In this document: one piece after another, positions 8,715 to 17,333 of the stretch | Layout of the letters: every line of letters starts with the position of its first letter | Position numbering within the stretch: the first letter of the stretch is position 1 | From: AWTP1-13 sp050248715 | GTDB lineage: Bacteria; Pseudomonadota; Alphaproteobacteria; Rhizobiales; Hyphomicrobiaceae | Assembly (NCBI GenBank): GCA_050248715.1 | Contig: JBFWRV010000017.1 | Location: 1 to 64,000, forward strand | Direction: 5' to 3' | Length of the DNA stretch: 64,000 nt | Notes under the pieces: generated by a model | Told to the model about the DNA's origin: nothing | What the model saw: the letters and a program-made list of their open reading frames with translations, nothing else | Database searches by the model: none | Translations under genes and position numbers: made by a program

Positions 8715-9536
8715 TCAGGCGTCCTCCTCGCGTGCAGAGTGACTGCCGGCCTGTTGCGCGTGCCCCTTGCGCCGGGGCTCTTGCCGGTGCGACTTCGGGG
8801 CGCCATCGATCAGTCCAAGCGTCCGCGCGACGCGGGCACCAAGCTGGTCGATGAGAACGCGCCGCGGAACGGCCTCGACAGCGCCCGGTTCGAGATCCAG
8901 CAGCTGGAATGGGCCGAACGAGATGCGAATGAGCCGGTTCACGGCCAGGCCGAGGTTTTCCAGGATGCTGCGAACCTCCCTCTTCTTGCCTTCGCGCAGA
9001 CCGACGGTCAGCCAGACGTTGGCGCCCTGCACCTTGTCGAGCGTCGCCTCGACGGGTCCGTAACGCACGCCGGCGATCTCCACGCCGTCCTTGAGCTTGT
9101 TCAGGGCCTCCTGCGCAATGCTCCCGTGGGCGCGCACGCGATAGCGCCGCAGCCACCCGGTCGCCGGCAGTTCCAGGTGCCGCGCCAGTTGCCCGTCGTT
9201 GGTGAGCAGCAGCAGGCCCTCGGTGTTGAAGTCGAGCCGGCCTATGGAGATCACGCGCGGCATATGCTGCGGCAAGGCCTCGAACACGGTCGGGCGCCCC
9301 TGCGGGTCGCGATGGGTCGTGACGCGGCCCCGGGGCTTGTGGTAGCGCCACAGGCGTGGCGGTTCGGGCGCGCGCAACTCCTGGCCGTCGACGAGGATGC
9401 GATCATCCGGTGTGACATCGCGTGCAGGGCTCTTCAGCACCTCGCCGTTGACGCTCACCCGGCCAGCCTCGATCCAGCGCTCGGCGTCGCGCCGCGAGCA
9501 GAGCCCGGCGCGCGCGAGCGCCTTGGCGATGCGCAT
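8715..9536 (-). CDS. rluB: 23S rRNA pseudouridine synthase B family
   Basis: From the ATG at 9536 the protein has 273 residues. An S4 RNA-binding domain comes first (RIAKALARAGLCSRRDAERW). The RsuA/RluB-type catalytic domain follows, with the active-site segment GRLDFNTEGLLLLTNDG containing the catalytic aspartate, and YHKPRGRVTT. The tail is basic. These enzymes change a uridine in helix 89 of 23S rRNA to pseudouridine. An alternative ATG at 9614 would add 26 residues but has no clear ribosome site. It is divergent from tadA, a common alphaproteobacterial arrangement. Confidence 0.9.
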   Translation of the reverse strand: MRIAKALARAGLCSRRDAERWIEAGRVSVNGEVLKSPARDVTPDDRILVDGQELRAPEPPRLWRYHKPRGRVTTHRDPQGRPTVFEALPQHMPRVISIGRLDFNTEGLLLLTNDGQLARHLELPATGWLRRYRVRAHGSIAQEALNKLKDGVEIAGVRYGPVEATLDKVQGANVWLTVGLREGKKREVRSILENLGLAVNRLIRISFGPFQLLDLEPGAVEAVPRRVLIDQLGARVARTLGLIDGAPKSHRQEPRRKGHAQQAGSHSAREEDA

Positions 9537-9660
9537 GGGCCCCGATCGCTCTCCGTCGCCGCCGGCATCGCGGACAGCACGCGGACGCCGTTGACCTGGC
9601 TCGGCTTTGTGCATGGAATGAGGCGTCCCAACCGGTGAAGTTCCTGCTCACGGAGCCCTT

Positions 9661-10119
9661 ATGACATCCCGCCCCGGGGAGAACCATATGCAGGCAGCAC
9701 TCGCCGAGGCGGAGGCTGCCGCAGCACGCGGCGAGGTGCCGATCGGTGCGGTGGTGGCAAGCCGAGACGGCGCCGTGCTCGGCCGCGCCGGCAATCGCAC
9801 GCGCGAGCTGAACGATCCCACGGCGCATGCCGAGATGCTGGCGATTCGGCAGGCCTGCGCCGCGCAAGGCTCGGAGCGCCTCGAGGCTGCGGACATCTAC
9901 GTCACGCTCGAGCCGTGCCCGATGTGTGCCGCGGCCATCTCCTTCGCCCGTATCAGGCGACTCTACTTCGGCGCCAGCGATCCCAAGGGCGGAGGCGTGG
10001 AGCACGGTCCCCGCATCTTCAGCCAGACGACCTGCCATCACGCGCCGGAAGTCTACGGCGGATTGGGAGAGGTACCGTCTGCCGACCTCTTGCGACGCTT
10101 CTTCGCGTCTCGCCGTTGA
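9661..10119 (+). CDS. tadA: tRNA adenosine(34) deaminase
   Basis: The 152-residue product contains the cytidine-deaminase-type zinc site: HAEMLAIRQA (zinc histidine and catalytic glutamate) and EPCPMCAAAI (the two zinc cysteines). TadA converts the wobble adenosine of tRNA-Arg(ACG) to inosine. Length and N-terminus (MQAALAEAEAAAARGEVPIGAV) fit the family. The last 101 bases overlap, on the opposite strand, the end of the HExxH gene. Confidence 0.95.
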   Translation: MTSRPGENHMQAALAEAEAAAARGEVPIGAVVASRDGAVLGRAGNRTRELNDPTAHAEMLAIRQACAAQGSERLEAADIYVTLEPCPMCAAAISFARIRRLYFGASDPKGGGVEHGPRIFSQTTCHHAPEVYGGLGEVPSADLLRRFFASRR

Positions 10120-10726
10120 GCGTGCGCTTGGCCGCCTTGGCGCTCGCAGCCAGCAGCTCCGAGGCCGGGCGAATCGGCACCAGGCCGTGCCGCTCGTAGA
10201 GGTCCTGCAGCGGGTCCCAGTCCCTGAGCACGGTGCGGTAGATCCAGCGATAGGTGCGCTGCGCGTCGGCCACCGCGCAGGCGCGCACGCGGCCTATGAA
10301 CTCCCCCGTGGCAGCGACCTCGAGCCAGTTGATCACCAGATGCAGGTAGGTCGATTCGTAGTTGCGCGCGCCATCGGGAAGCTCCGTCGGTGCTTCCGGG
10401 TAGCGGCGCACGAGCTCATCCATGAAGGCCGCGACCGGGTCGCTGTCCGGTGTACCGAGGTGCCACAGATACCAATGCATCTGCTCGTGCAGATAGGTGG
10501 AAAGGAGCAGATCCTCGCTGTCGGCAAAGCGGTTGCCGAGGGTCAGGATAGGATGACTGAAGGTGTCGCTTCCGGGAACCACGCGCACGACGCGCGTATA
10601 CTCGTAGCGGGAGAGGTCGTGACGCCGCCGCAGCGCCTGCAGCATATCCCGCACGCGATCTGCCTCCCGGCGCGCGTGGTCGAGGTCGAGATCGATGCGA
10701 AAGCCATCGCTGATCGCGCGCGGCAC
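10019..10726 (-). CDS. Putative metal-dependent hydrolase with HExxH motif
   Basis: This 235-residue protein has no close family I can name. Residues about 73-90 read LLLSTYLHEQMHWYLWHLG, where HEQMH is a zincin-type HExxH motif. Further on, NYESTYLHLVINWLEV offers possible downstream ligands (Glu, His). There is no signal peptide, so a cytoplasmic protein is likely. The C-terminal basic tail is encoded by DNA that is also the end of tadA on the other strand. It could be an intracellular metallopeptidase or an inactive relative. Confidence 0.6.
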   Translation of the reverse strand: MPRAISDGFRIDLDLDHARREADRVRDMLQALRRRHDLSRYEYTRVVRVVPGSDTFSHPILTLGNRFADSEDLLLSTYLHEQMHWYLWHLGTPDSDPVAAFMDELVRRYPEAPTELPDGARNYESTYLHLVINWLEVAATGEFIGRVRACAVADAQRTYRWIYRTVLRDWDPLQDLYERHGLVPIRPASELLAASAKAAKRTLNGETRRSVARGRQTVPLPIRRRLPARDGRSSG

Positions 10727-11063
10727 TTAGGGTCCCCCTCGATCGCGTCGCTGAATGAAAGGTTAATTGGGGTGCGTCTAGCACAGACAAGGTTGTGACG
10801 GCCAAGCAAGTTTCCTCGACGCGCAGCAATTCTTCTGTGCAAAATTTAACCTGCGATCACAAGTATTTGAGAAAGCTTGCATTTCGACTTGGTCTTGACT
10901 GGCCCACGGCGAAAAAGATCGTCTACATCTTAAAATTCGAGCGAACCGAGGGGTTGACGCCTGCGCAGCAGGACGCGCGAAACGCCGAGCTTGAGCTTGA
11001 CGGCCAGGGAGGGCAACACGACCAAGATCATCCCGAACGGCGCGACCGCATGCATCATGCCGG
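10727..11063. other. A/T-richer intergenic stretch with a possible small reading frame
   Basis: Between about 10740 and 10980 the base composition is clearly richer in A and T than in the flanking genes. A plus-strand frame opens at a GTG at 10795, and its first 65 codons (including KYLRKLAFRLGLDWPTAKKI) look more protein-like than chance. It then runs antisense into the patatin gene. No ribosome site is seen. It may be a small acquired gene, a gene fragment, or the promoter region of the HExxH gene. Confidence 0.35.
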
Positions 11064-12050
11064 TCAGGGCTTGGGCGTGCGCGTCGGACCCTTGAGAGGG
11101 AGCAGCCGACGCTTGGGGTGCGGAAGGCTCGGGGGCGACGCAACAGGCAGGGTCTCCGCGGTCTGGCTGGCCAGCACCCGCGACAGCTGGCGCCGCAGCT
11201 GTGCCTTGGCGGAAGCGGACGCAGCCAGGATCTCCTTAAAGCGGTGGAAGTCGAGCACATGGAACTCGTCGACCTCGACGCTGATGTAGATATCCGGCTG
11301 CTGCGCCCTGAGCTTCTCGCGCACGATGGAGCGTTGCATGATCTGGGAGGAGGACATGAGCGTGGAGAAGGCCGACGGATGGGCCGGCGGGCCGGATCCT
11401 GCCGAGGGGGCGCCGCTCACATCGATGGCGACCGTGATATCCGCTTCGCCGCGCAGCACGTCGAAGGGCAGAGGATTGACGAGGCCGCCATCCACAAGCA
11501 GCCGATCGCCGATCGTCACCGGCGTGAAAAGCGCAGGCAAGGCCATGCTGGCCGCAACGGCTGGCCGCAGCGGCCCCTCGCTGAAGATCGCCGGCTCCTG
11601 GGCATAGTAGTCGGTCGTCACGATTCTCAGGGGCATCTGCAGGCCGGCGAAATTGCGCGCGACACCCGAGGGCAGCACGAACTCGAGCAGCGCCTCCGGG
11701 TTGAGCAGCGATGAGCGGATCGGCAGGAAGTTGAAGATTTTGAGCACCGGCTCGGACCTGGACGACAGGAGCTGACGCACCAGGTCGAAGCGCTGGCTCA
11801 GCGCCTCCTCGGTATGGGCGCGGATCAGGCTGGCCGACAATCCCGAGGCATAGGTGGCGCCGAAAATGGCACCGATGGAGGTGCCGGCGATGACCTTGGG
11901 CTTCAGGCCCAGCTCATCGAAGACTTCCAGCATCAGAATGTGGGCAAGCCCGCGCGCGCCCCCGCCGCCCAACGCCAGCCCGATCGACGGCAGCGTCGCA
12001 GGTGGCGTCGCCGGCTTCCTCGCCTGCAGGGCCTTGCCGGTCGGTGTCAT
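11064..12050 (-). CDS. Patatin-like phospholipase (RssA-type)
   Basis: The protein has 328 residues with all patatin landmarks: the oxyanion loop GLALGGGGARGLAH, the nucleophile elbow GTSIG (serine) and the catalytic aspartate in DGGLVNPLP. These serine lipases act as a Ser-Asp dyad on membrane or storage lipids. The bacterial RssA/YchK group has no settled substrate. There is no signal peptide. The first 20 residues are a low-complexity extension, so the true start might be somewhat inside. It lies 82 bases downstream of the dehalogenase-like gene and may be cotranscribed. Confidence 0.9.
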   Translation of the reverse strand: MTPTGKALQARKPATPPATLPSIGLALGGGGARGLAHILMLEVFDELGLKPKVIAGTSIGAIFGATYASGLSASLIRAHTEEALSQRFDLVRQLLSSRSEPVLKIFNFLPIRSSLLNPEALLEFVLPSGVARNFAGLQMPLRIVTTDYYAQEPAIFSEGPLRPAVAASMALPALFTPVTIGDRLLVDGGLVNPLPFDVLRGEADITVAIDVSGAPSAGSGPPAHPSAFSTLMSSSQIMQRSIVREKLRAQQPDIYISVEVDEFHVLDFHRFKEILAASASAKAQLRRQLSRVLASQTAETLPVASPPSLPHPKRRLLPLKGPTRTPKP

Positions 12051-12132
12051 GGCAGTGCCGCACGCCGCATCGCCCGCTCACCGCGAGCGACAGGAGGGTC
12101 CGTGCCCCGTACTCTTCTCAGGACCGGCCCGT

Positions 12133-13053
12133 TCACCTGGAGCACCCTATAGCGGCAAGGAACGGAATGAGCGCGGAGAGGGTGGCTTGTGGGTTCTCCT
12201 CGGCCAGGAAATGACCGGACGCCACCGCCGTGCCGCTCAGATCGGTGCACCAGGTCCGCCAGACATCGAGCGGGCTGGCGCCGCCACTGCCCAGGTAGTC
12301 GCTGCCCCAGAGCAGGAAGGTCGGGCAACCGATCTTACGACCGGCGGCGAGATCGGCTTCATCCAGCTCACGATCAAGCGTCGCGCCGGCGCGATAATCC
12401 TCGCACACTGCGTGCACGCGCCGCGGGTCCTTCATGAGCGCTCGATAATGCGCCAGCGCCTCGGCCGAGAAGGAGGAGAGGTCGCACGGACCCGCCCAGC
12501 TCTTCAAGGTGTGCTCGAGGTAGTAGACGGGCTCCTTGCCGATCAGGGTCTCCGGCAGCGGATAGGGCTGAGCCAGGAAGGCCCAGTGATAGGCGCGGAC
12601 GGCGCGCTCGGGCGTCATGCGGCGCCACTGCTCGGCGGTCGGCAGGATGTCGATGGGGATCAGCGCGCGCACGGCCTCAGGGTGATCGAGGGCCAGACGG
12701 TATGCGACGCGCCCGCCGCGGTCGTGGCCCGCAGCAATGAAGCGCTCGTGCCCCAGAGCCCGCATGACCTGCACACAGTCCTCGGCCATGGCGCGCTTGG
12801 AGTAGGCCTTGTGATGCGCATCGCTCGCCGGCACGGAGCTGGCGCCATAGCCACGCAGGTCGGGCATGACGAGCGTGGCGTGGCGCGCCAGCTCCGGCGC
12901 GATTCTGTGCCAGCAAACGTGCGATTGAGGATAGCCGTGCAGCAGGAGCAGCGGCGGCCCCGTGCCCCCGATGCGCAGGAATATCTCGGCGCCGCCGTCC
13001 GTGGCTATGCGGTGCTCGGCGAAGCCGGGGAACAGATCGGCGATCGCATTCAT
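12133..13053 (-). CDS. Fluoroacetate (haloacetate) dehalogenase-like alpha/beta hydrolase
   Basis: The 306-residue protein follows the Rhodopseudomonas fluoroacetate dehalogenase closely along its length. The residues needed for that chemistry are in place: nucleophile Asp111 in GHDRGGRVAYR, Arg112 and Arg115 for the carboxylate, acid Asp135, halide-pocket His156, Trp157 and Tyr220 (CEDYRAGA), and base His281 (SGHFLAEE). It would release halide from haloacetates by attack through an aspartyl ester. Its ATG overlaps the purD stop by four bases (ATGA), so translation is coupled to purD. Family members that look alike may prefer chloroacetate or other esters. Confidence 0.85.
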   Translation of the reverse strand: MNAIADLFPGFAEHRIATDGGAEIFLRIGGTGPPLLLLHGYPQSHVCWHRIAPELARHATLVMPDLRGYGASSVPASDAHHKAYSKRAMAEDCVQVMRALGHERFIAAGHDRGGRVAYRLALDHPEAVRALIPIDILPTAEQWRRMTPERAVRAYHWAFLAQPYPLPETLIGKEPVYYLEHTLKSWAGPCDLSSFSAEALAHYRALMKDPRRVHAVCEDYRAGATLDRELDEADLAAGRKIGCPTFLLWGSDYLGSGGASPLDVWRTWCTDLSGTAVASGHFLAEENPQATLSALIPFLAAIGCSR

Positions 13054-14333
13054 GATCCGCTCCGCTCGCGGGCGATGGCGCGCCAGCCGATGTCGGTGCG
13101 GTAGAATCCGTCGGGCCAGTCGATGGCGCGCACCGCCTCGTAGGCGCGCCGCTGCGCCTCCGCGACCGATTCGCCGCGCGCCGTGACAGCGAGCACGCGG
13201 CCGCCGTTCGCCAGCAGGCGGTCGCCGTCGCGACGCGTCCCGGCATGGAAGACTTCCACGCCCGGGAGCTTGCGGGCGGCATCGATGCCGCGAATCTCCG
13301 TACCCTTCGCGTAATCGCCGGGATAACCCTTGGCAGCCATGACCACGGTCAGCGCCACGTCCTCGTGCCAGCGCAGGTCGAACGTTCCGAGCACGCCGTC
13401 GGCTGTCGCCAGCAGCGCCGCCAGGAGATCGGACTTCAGGCGCATCATCAGGACCTGGCACTCGGGATCCCCGAACCGCACGTTGTACTCGTAGAGCTTG
13501 GGGCCCTCCTTGGTGATCATGACGCCGAGGAACAGGACGCCCTTGAACGGCGTGCCGCGGGCGGCCATGCCGTGCACCGTCGGCCGGATGATCTCGTCCA
13601 TGACGCGGCTCGTCATTTCGGGCGTCATCACGGGGGCCGGCGAGTAGGCGCCCATGCCGCCGGTGTTGGGGCCCGTGTCGCCGTCGCCGACGCGCTTGTG
13701 GTCCTGCGCCGAGGCCAGCAGCAGGACATGCTCGCCATCGCATAGGGCGAACACGCTTGCCTCCTCGCCCTCCAGGAACTCCTCGATGACGATCTCGGCG
13801 CCGGCGGCGCCGAAGGCGCCGTCGAAACACGCGTCGACCGCGGCTTGTGCGGCTGCAGCCGTGTCGGCGATGACGACGCCCTTGCCTGCCGCCAGGCCGT
13901 CAGCCTTGACGACGATCGGAAGCTTCTGCGCCGCCAGGTAGTCCTTGGCGGCACGTGCATCGGCAAAGCGCCCGTAGGCGCCCGTGGGGATCGAGAACTC
14001 GCGGCAGAGGTCCTTGGTGAATCCCTTGGAGCCCTCCAGTTGCGCGGCAGCCTTGGAAGGCCCAAATACCTTGATCCCGGCGTCTGCGACAGAGTCGGCG
14101 AGGCCCGCGACCAGGGGCGCCTCGGGGCCGACCACGACGAAATCGATCGCGTTGTCTCTGCAGAAGCGGATGACGGCGGCAGGGTCGGCAGGGTCGAGGG
14201 AGACGCAGGTGGCCACCTCGGCGATGCCGGCGTTGCCCGGCGCGCAGACCAGCTTGCCGATCAGGGGGCTCGCGGCCAGCGCCCACGCCAGCGCATGCTC
14301 GCGCCCGCCGGAACCGATGAGGAGAACGTTCAT
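13050..14333 (-). CDS. purD: Phosphoribosylamine-glycine ligase
   Basis: The 427-residue protein starts MNVLLIGSGGREHALAWALA and is full length for GAR synthetase. The N-terminal pre-ATP-grasp domain is followed by the ATP-grasp fold (VVKADGLAAGKGVVI, EFLEGEEASVFALCDG) and the C-terminal NVRFGDPECQ block. It catalyses the second step of purine synthesis, joining glycine to 5-phosphoribosylamine. It is divergent from xseA with about 100 bases between, and overlaps the downstream dehalogenase-like gene by ATGA. A longer open frame upstream is an antisense shadow of xseA. Confidence 0.97.
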   Translation of the reverse strand: MNVLLIGSGGREHALAWALAASPLIGKLVCAPGNAGIAEVATCVSLDPADPAAVIRFCRDNAIDFVVVGPEAPLVAGLADSVADAGIKVFGPSKAAAQLEGSKGFTKDLCREFSIPTGAYGRFADARAAKDYLAAQKLPIVVKADGLAAGKGVVIADTAAAAQAAVDACFDGAFGAAGAEIVIEEFLEGEEASVFALCDGEHVLLLASAQDHKRVGDGDTGPNTGGMGAYSPAPVMTPEMTSRVMDEIIRPTVHGMAARGTPFKGVLFLGVMITKEGPKLYEYNVRFGDPECQVLMMRLKSDLLAALLATADGVLGTFDLRWHEDVALTVVMAAKGYPGDYAKGTEIRGIDAARKLPGVEVFHAGTRRDGDRLLANGGRVLAVTARGESVAEAQRRAYEAVRAIDWPDGFYRTDIGWRAIARERSGS

Positions 14334-14438
14334 CAACCTAGCCCGAGCAAAAGCCTTGGAAAGGCACCTCGCAGCGGCCCCGCAGGCGCCATCCTGATGT
14401 ATCATCGAAGTTGCGGCCAACAAAGCCAGAGGATGCTT

Positions 14439-16049
14439 GTGAACGAACTGCCCCGTGGCGCCCGGCCCGATGCCAGACCGGGCGCAAATCTGCCGGAATA
14501 CTCGGTGTCGGACCTGTCGGCCGCCATCAAGCGGACGCTTGAGGGGACCTACGGCTACGTCCGCCTGCGCGGGGAGATCTCGGGCTTCCGCGGCCCCCAG
14601 TCCTCGGGCCACTGCTATTTCGCGCTCAAGGATGAGAAGGCCAAGATCGAGGCGGTGATCTGGCGCAGCACGGTGCAGACGCTGAGGTTCAAGCCGGCGG
14701 AAGGCCTGGAGGTGGTCGCGACCGGGCGCGTGACGACCTACCCGGGCTCCTCCAAATATCAGATCGTCATCGACGCGCTGGAGCCCGCGGGCATCGGCGC
14801 CCTGATGGCGCTGCTGGAAGAGCGTAAGAAGAAGCTGGCCGCCGAAGGCCTGTTCGAGGCGGGCCGGAAACGCAAGCTGCCGTTCCTCCCGCGCGTGATC
14901 GGCATCGTCACCTCCCCCTCCGGCGCCGTCATACGCGATATGCTGGCGGGCTTTGCCGAGCGCTTCCCCGTGCGCGTTGTGCTTTGGGCGGTACGCGTGC
15001 AGGGCGAAACCTGTGCCGGCGAGGTGGCGGCGGCAATCCGCGGATTCAACGCACTGCCTCCGGATGGCCCCGTGCCGCGTCCCGATGTCCTGATCGTCGC
15101 CCGCGGCGGCGGCAGCCTGGAAGACCTGTGGGGCTTCAACGAGGAGATCGTGGCGCGGGCCGCTGCAGCCAGCGCCATCCCGCTCATCTCCGCGGTCGGA
15201 CACGAAACCGATTGGACGCTCATCGATCTCGCCGCCGACGCACGCGCGCCGACGCCGACCAAGGCCGCGGAATGGGCGGTGCCCAGGCACTCCGATCTCG
15301 TGGAGCAGACCGGCAAGCTGGCGCTGCGGCTCGACACGGCCGCGCGCCGGGCGCTGGACGCCATGCGCACGCATTTGCGCGCGGCGGCCCGCGGGCTGCC
15401 GCGCCTGGGCGATCTGCTGGCGCTGCCGCGCCAGCGCTTCGACGCCGTCGACAGACGCCTGGGCCGGGCCTTGCTGGCAAACACCAGGGCCCATGCGGTG
15501 CAACTCGTGCGCTGCGCCTCGCGATTGCAGCCGCGGCTGCTGGAAGACCGGATGGGCCGCATCCGCGACAGATTGGATGGGCTCGGCCGGCGCGCCCATG
15601 CCTCACTCGCGCGCGTCACCGCGCCGCGGCGGGGCAGGCTCGAGCGGATCGGCGGCCGGCTCGGGCCACAGGCCATCGTGGCTCGCATCGGCCGTGCCCG
15701 TGAACGCATCGATACGCTGGCCGGACGCTCCCGCCGATCCCTCCTGGCGCAGGTCGGCATGCACAGGCGCCATCTCGATGGGTGCAGCAAGCTTCTCGCA
15801 TCGCTCGGCTACCAGGGGGTGCTGCAACGCGGATACGCACTGGTCCGCGATAGGGAAGGCCGGACGCTCCGCTCGGCGGCGGATATCGGCCCCGGGCAGC
15901 GCCTTGACGTGGAGATGGCGGACGGCCGGATCGATGTCCAGGTTTTGGGCAGCAGTGTGCGGGAGGCGGCGAAGCGCCACACGCCGGTACGCCAACCTGT
16001 GCGAGGCAAGTCGGGGGCGCCGGGCGGCGGCCAGGGGTCGCTGTTCTGA
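14439..16049 (+). CDS. xseA: Exodeoxyribonuclease VII large subunit
   Basis: The protein has about 536 residues. A GTG at 14439 has AGAGG six bases upstream and is preferred; an ATG at 14433 is the alternative. The N-terminal OB-fold (EYSVSDLSAAIKRTLEGTYG, EISGFRGPQSSGHCYFALKD) leads into the catalytic core with RGGGSLEDLWGFNEE and SAVGHETDWTLID. A long arginine-rich coiled region and a C-terminal RGYALVRD block follow. With XseB it degrades single-stranded DNA. The small subunit gene is not in this window. Confidence 0.95.
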   Translation: MNELPRGARPDARPGANLPEYSVSDLSAAIKRTLEGTYGYVRLRGEISGFRGPQSSGHCYFALKDEKAKIEAVIWRSTVQTLRFKPAEGLEVVATGRVTTYPGSSKYQIVIDALEPAGIGALMALLEERKKKLAAEGLFEAGRKRKLPFLPRVIGIVTSPSGAVIRDMLAGFAERFPVRVVLWAVRVQGETCAGEVAAAIRGFNALPPDGPVPRPDVLIVARGGGSLEDLWGFNEEIVARAAAASAIPLISAVGHETDWTLIDLAADARAPTPTKAAEWAVPRHSDLVEQTGKLALRLDTAARRALDAMRTHLRAAARGLPRLGDLLALPRQRFDAVDRRLGRALLANTRAHAVQLVRCASRLQPRLLEDRMGRIRDRLDGLGRRAHASLARVTAPRRGRLERIGGRLGPQAIVARIGRARERIDTLAGRSRRSLLAQVGMHRRHLDGCSKLLASLGYQGVLQRGYALVRDREGRTLRSAADIGPGQRLDVEMADGRIDVQVLGSSVREAAKRHTPVRQPVRGKSGAPGGGQGSLF

Positions 16050-16181
16050 GGCGATGCAGCACTGGCGCGCGGAAGGCACCATCTGTATGCTTGCAGGGCA
16101 TGTCCGTAGGGTTCGGAAGGTGGTCGAGCGCTGTCTGCGTCTCGTCTCGAAGCCCGCAGCGAGGATGGCAGTACAAGCGCG

Positions 16182-16412
16182 ATGAACCGGTTCGAAAGGC
16201 TGCTCGGCCTGAAGGGAGAAGCGAGGCTGCGCTTCCTCGACGGCGAGTTCCAGGTCATCACGGCAGGCGATTTCGTGCGCTGCGCGGTCACCGGCGAGCC
16301 GATCATGCTGCCCGACCTGCGCTATTGGAGCGTGGAGCACCAGGAAGCCTACGCCAGCGCCGAGATTTCCTTCGAGCGCTTCGGCACCGTCAAGGCGCGC
16401 GGCCGCAAGTAG
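16182..16412 (+). CDS. DUF2093 family small protein
   Basis: This 76-residue protein starts MNRFERLLGLKGEARLRFLD and matches DUF2093, a small conserved family of Hyphomicrobiales that usually follows xseA, as it does here. The motifs RFLDGEFQVITAGDFVRCAV and LPDLRYWSVEHQEAY are typical. The function is unknown; conservation next to xseA suggests an old, ordinary cellular role. It ends only 13 bases from the end of the convergent transporter gene. Confidence 0.85.
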   Translation: MNRFERLLGLKGEARLRFLDGEFQVITAGDFVRCAVTGEPIMLPDLRYWSVEHQEAYASAEISFERFGTVKARGRK

Positions 16413-16425
16413 GCCCCCGGATCGG

Positions 16426-17322
16426 TCACACCTTCATCTTCGGATCGAGCCAGTCGCGCAGCGCATCGCCGAACAGGTTGAAGCCGAACACCGCAAGCGA
16501 GATGGCAATGCCCGGGTAGATCGCCACCCAGGGCGCGCTCTCGGCGTATTCCTGAGCGCCGCCGCGCAGCATCAACCCCCAGGCCGGCACCGGCTCCTGC
16601 ACCCCGAGCCCCAGGAACGACAGCGACGCCTCGATCAGGATCGCCTGGCCCACGGCCGCCGTCATCATGATGAGGTAGGGGGCCATGACGTTGGGCACCA
16701 TGTGGCGGAGCACGATCCGGGTGTGGCTGAAGCCGCAGGCCCGCGCCGCGTCGATGTAGGGCGTCTCGCGCACGGCCAGCGCGCTCGATCGCACCACCCG
16801 CGCGCAGCGTGGAATGAAGGGAATGGTGATGGCGATGATGACATTCAAAGTGCCGGTGCCGAAGATCGACACCACCGCCAGCGCCAGGATCACCAGCGGG
16901 AACGCCATCAGCACGTCCATGACGCGCTGGAACACCAGGTCGAAACGGCCGCCGAAGTAGGCGCTGGCAACACCGAGGATGAGGCCGAGCGTCGCCCCCA
17001 CGAAGGCGGAGATGAAACCGACCAGCAGCGCCGTGCGCGCACCATAGACGATACGGGTGTAGAGATCGCGGCCGAACTGGTCGGTGCCCAGCCAGTATTC
17101 GCTGCTCGGCGCCTCGAGCATGGCGCCGAAGTTGTTGCGGGTGGGATCGTAGACGGTGACCACGTCTGCGAGAACCGCCATCAGGATCATCACGGCGACG
17201 ACGAGGCCCCCGGCGGCGCCGAGCGGATTCTGCACGCAGAACTGCCACACTGCCGCCAGACGCGACCGGCGCGGCTTGGCGAAATCGCCGGCGGCAGAAC
17301 TCGGTTGCGAGATGGTGGCCAT
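16426..17322 (-). CDS. Oligopeptide/dipeptide-type ABC permease (DppC/OppC family)
   Basis: The 298-residue inner-membrane protein has a cytoplasmic N-terminal helix, a first transmembrane segment (GAAGGLVVAVMILMAVLADV), the family block LGTDQFGRDLYTRIVYGART, and the EAA coupling loop near ARACGFSHTRIVLRHMVPN. It pairs with the DppB-type permease 11 bases upstream. No ATPase genes of the Dpp type are adjacent, so the system must use ATPases encoded elsewhere or have lost them. Confidence 0.92.
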   Translation of the reverse strand: MATISQPSSAAGDFAKPRRSRLAAVWQFCVQNPLGAAGGLVVAVMILMAVLADVVTVYDPTRNNFGAMLEAPSSEYWLGTDQFGRDLYTRIVYGARTALLVGFISAFVGATLGLILGVASAYFGGRFDLVFQRVMDVLMAFPLVILALAVVSIFGTGTLNVIIAITIPFIPRCARVVRSSALAVRETPYIDAARACGFSHTRIVLRHMVPNVMAPYLIMMTAAVGQAILIEASLSFLGLGVQEPVPAWGLMLRGGAQEYAESAPWVAIYPGIAISLAVFGFNLFGDALRDWLDPKMKV

Positions 17323-17333
17323 GCGCAGCGTCC

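Noticed and set aside
13845..14400. Long plus-strand extension ahead of xseA giving a protein of over 700 residues
   Set aside because: It is antisense to purD, has no xseA-like content and is arginine/glycine-rich. xseA family members start near 14439, where a ribosome site is found.
14340..15599. Long minus-strand frame continuous with purD
   Set aside because: It is the antisense shadow of xseA. purD begins cleanly at 14333 with its conserved N-terminus.
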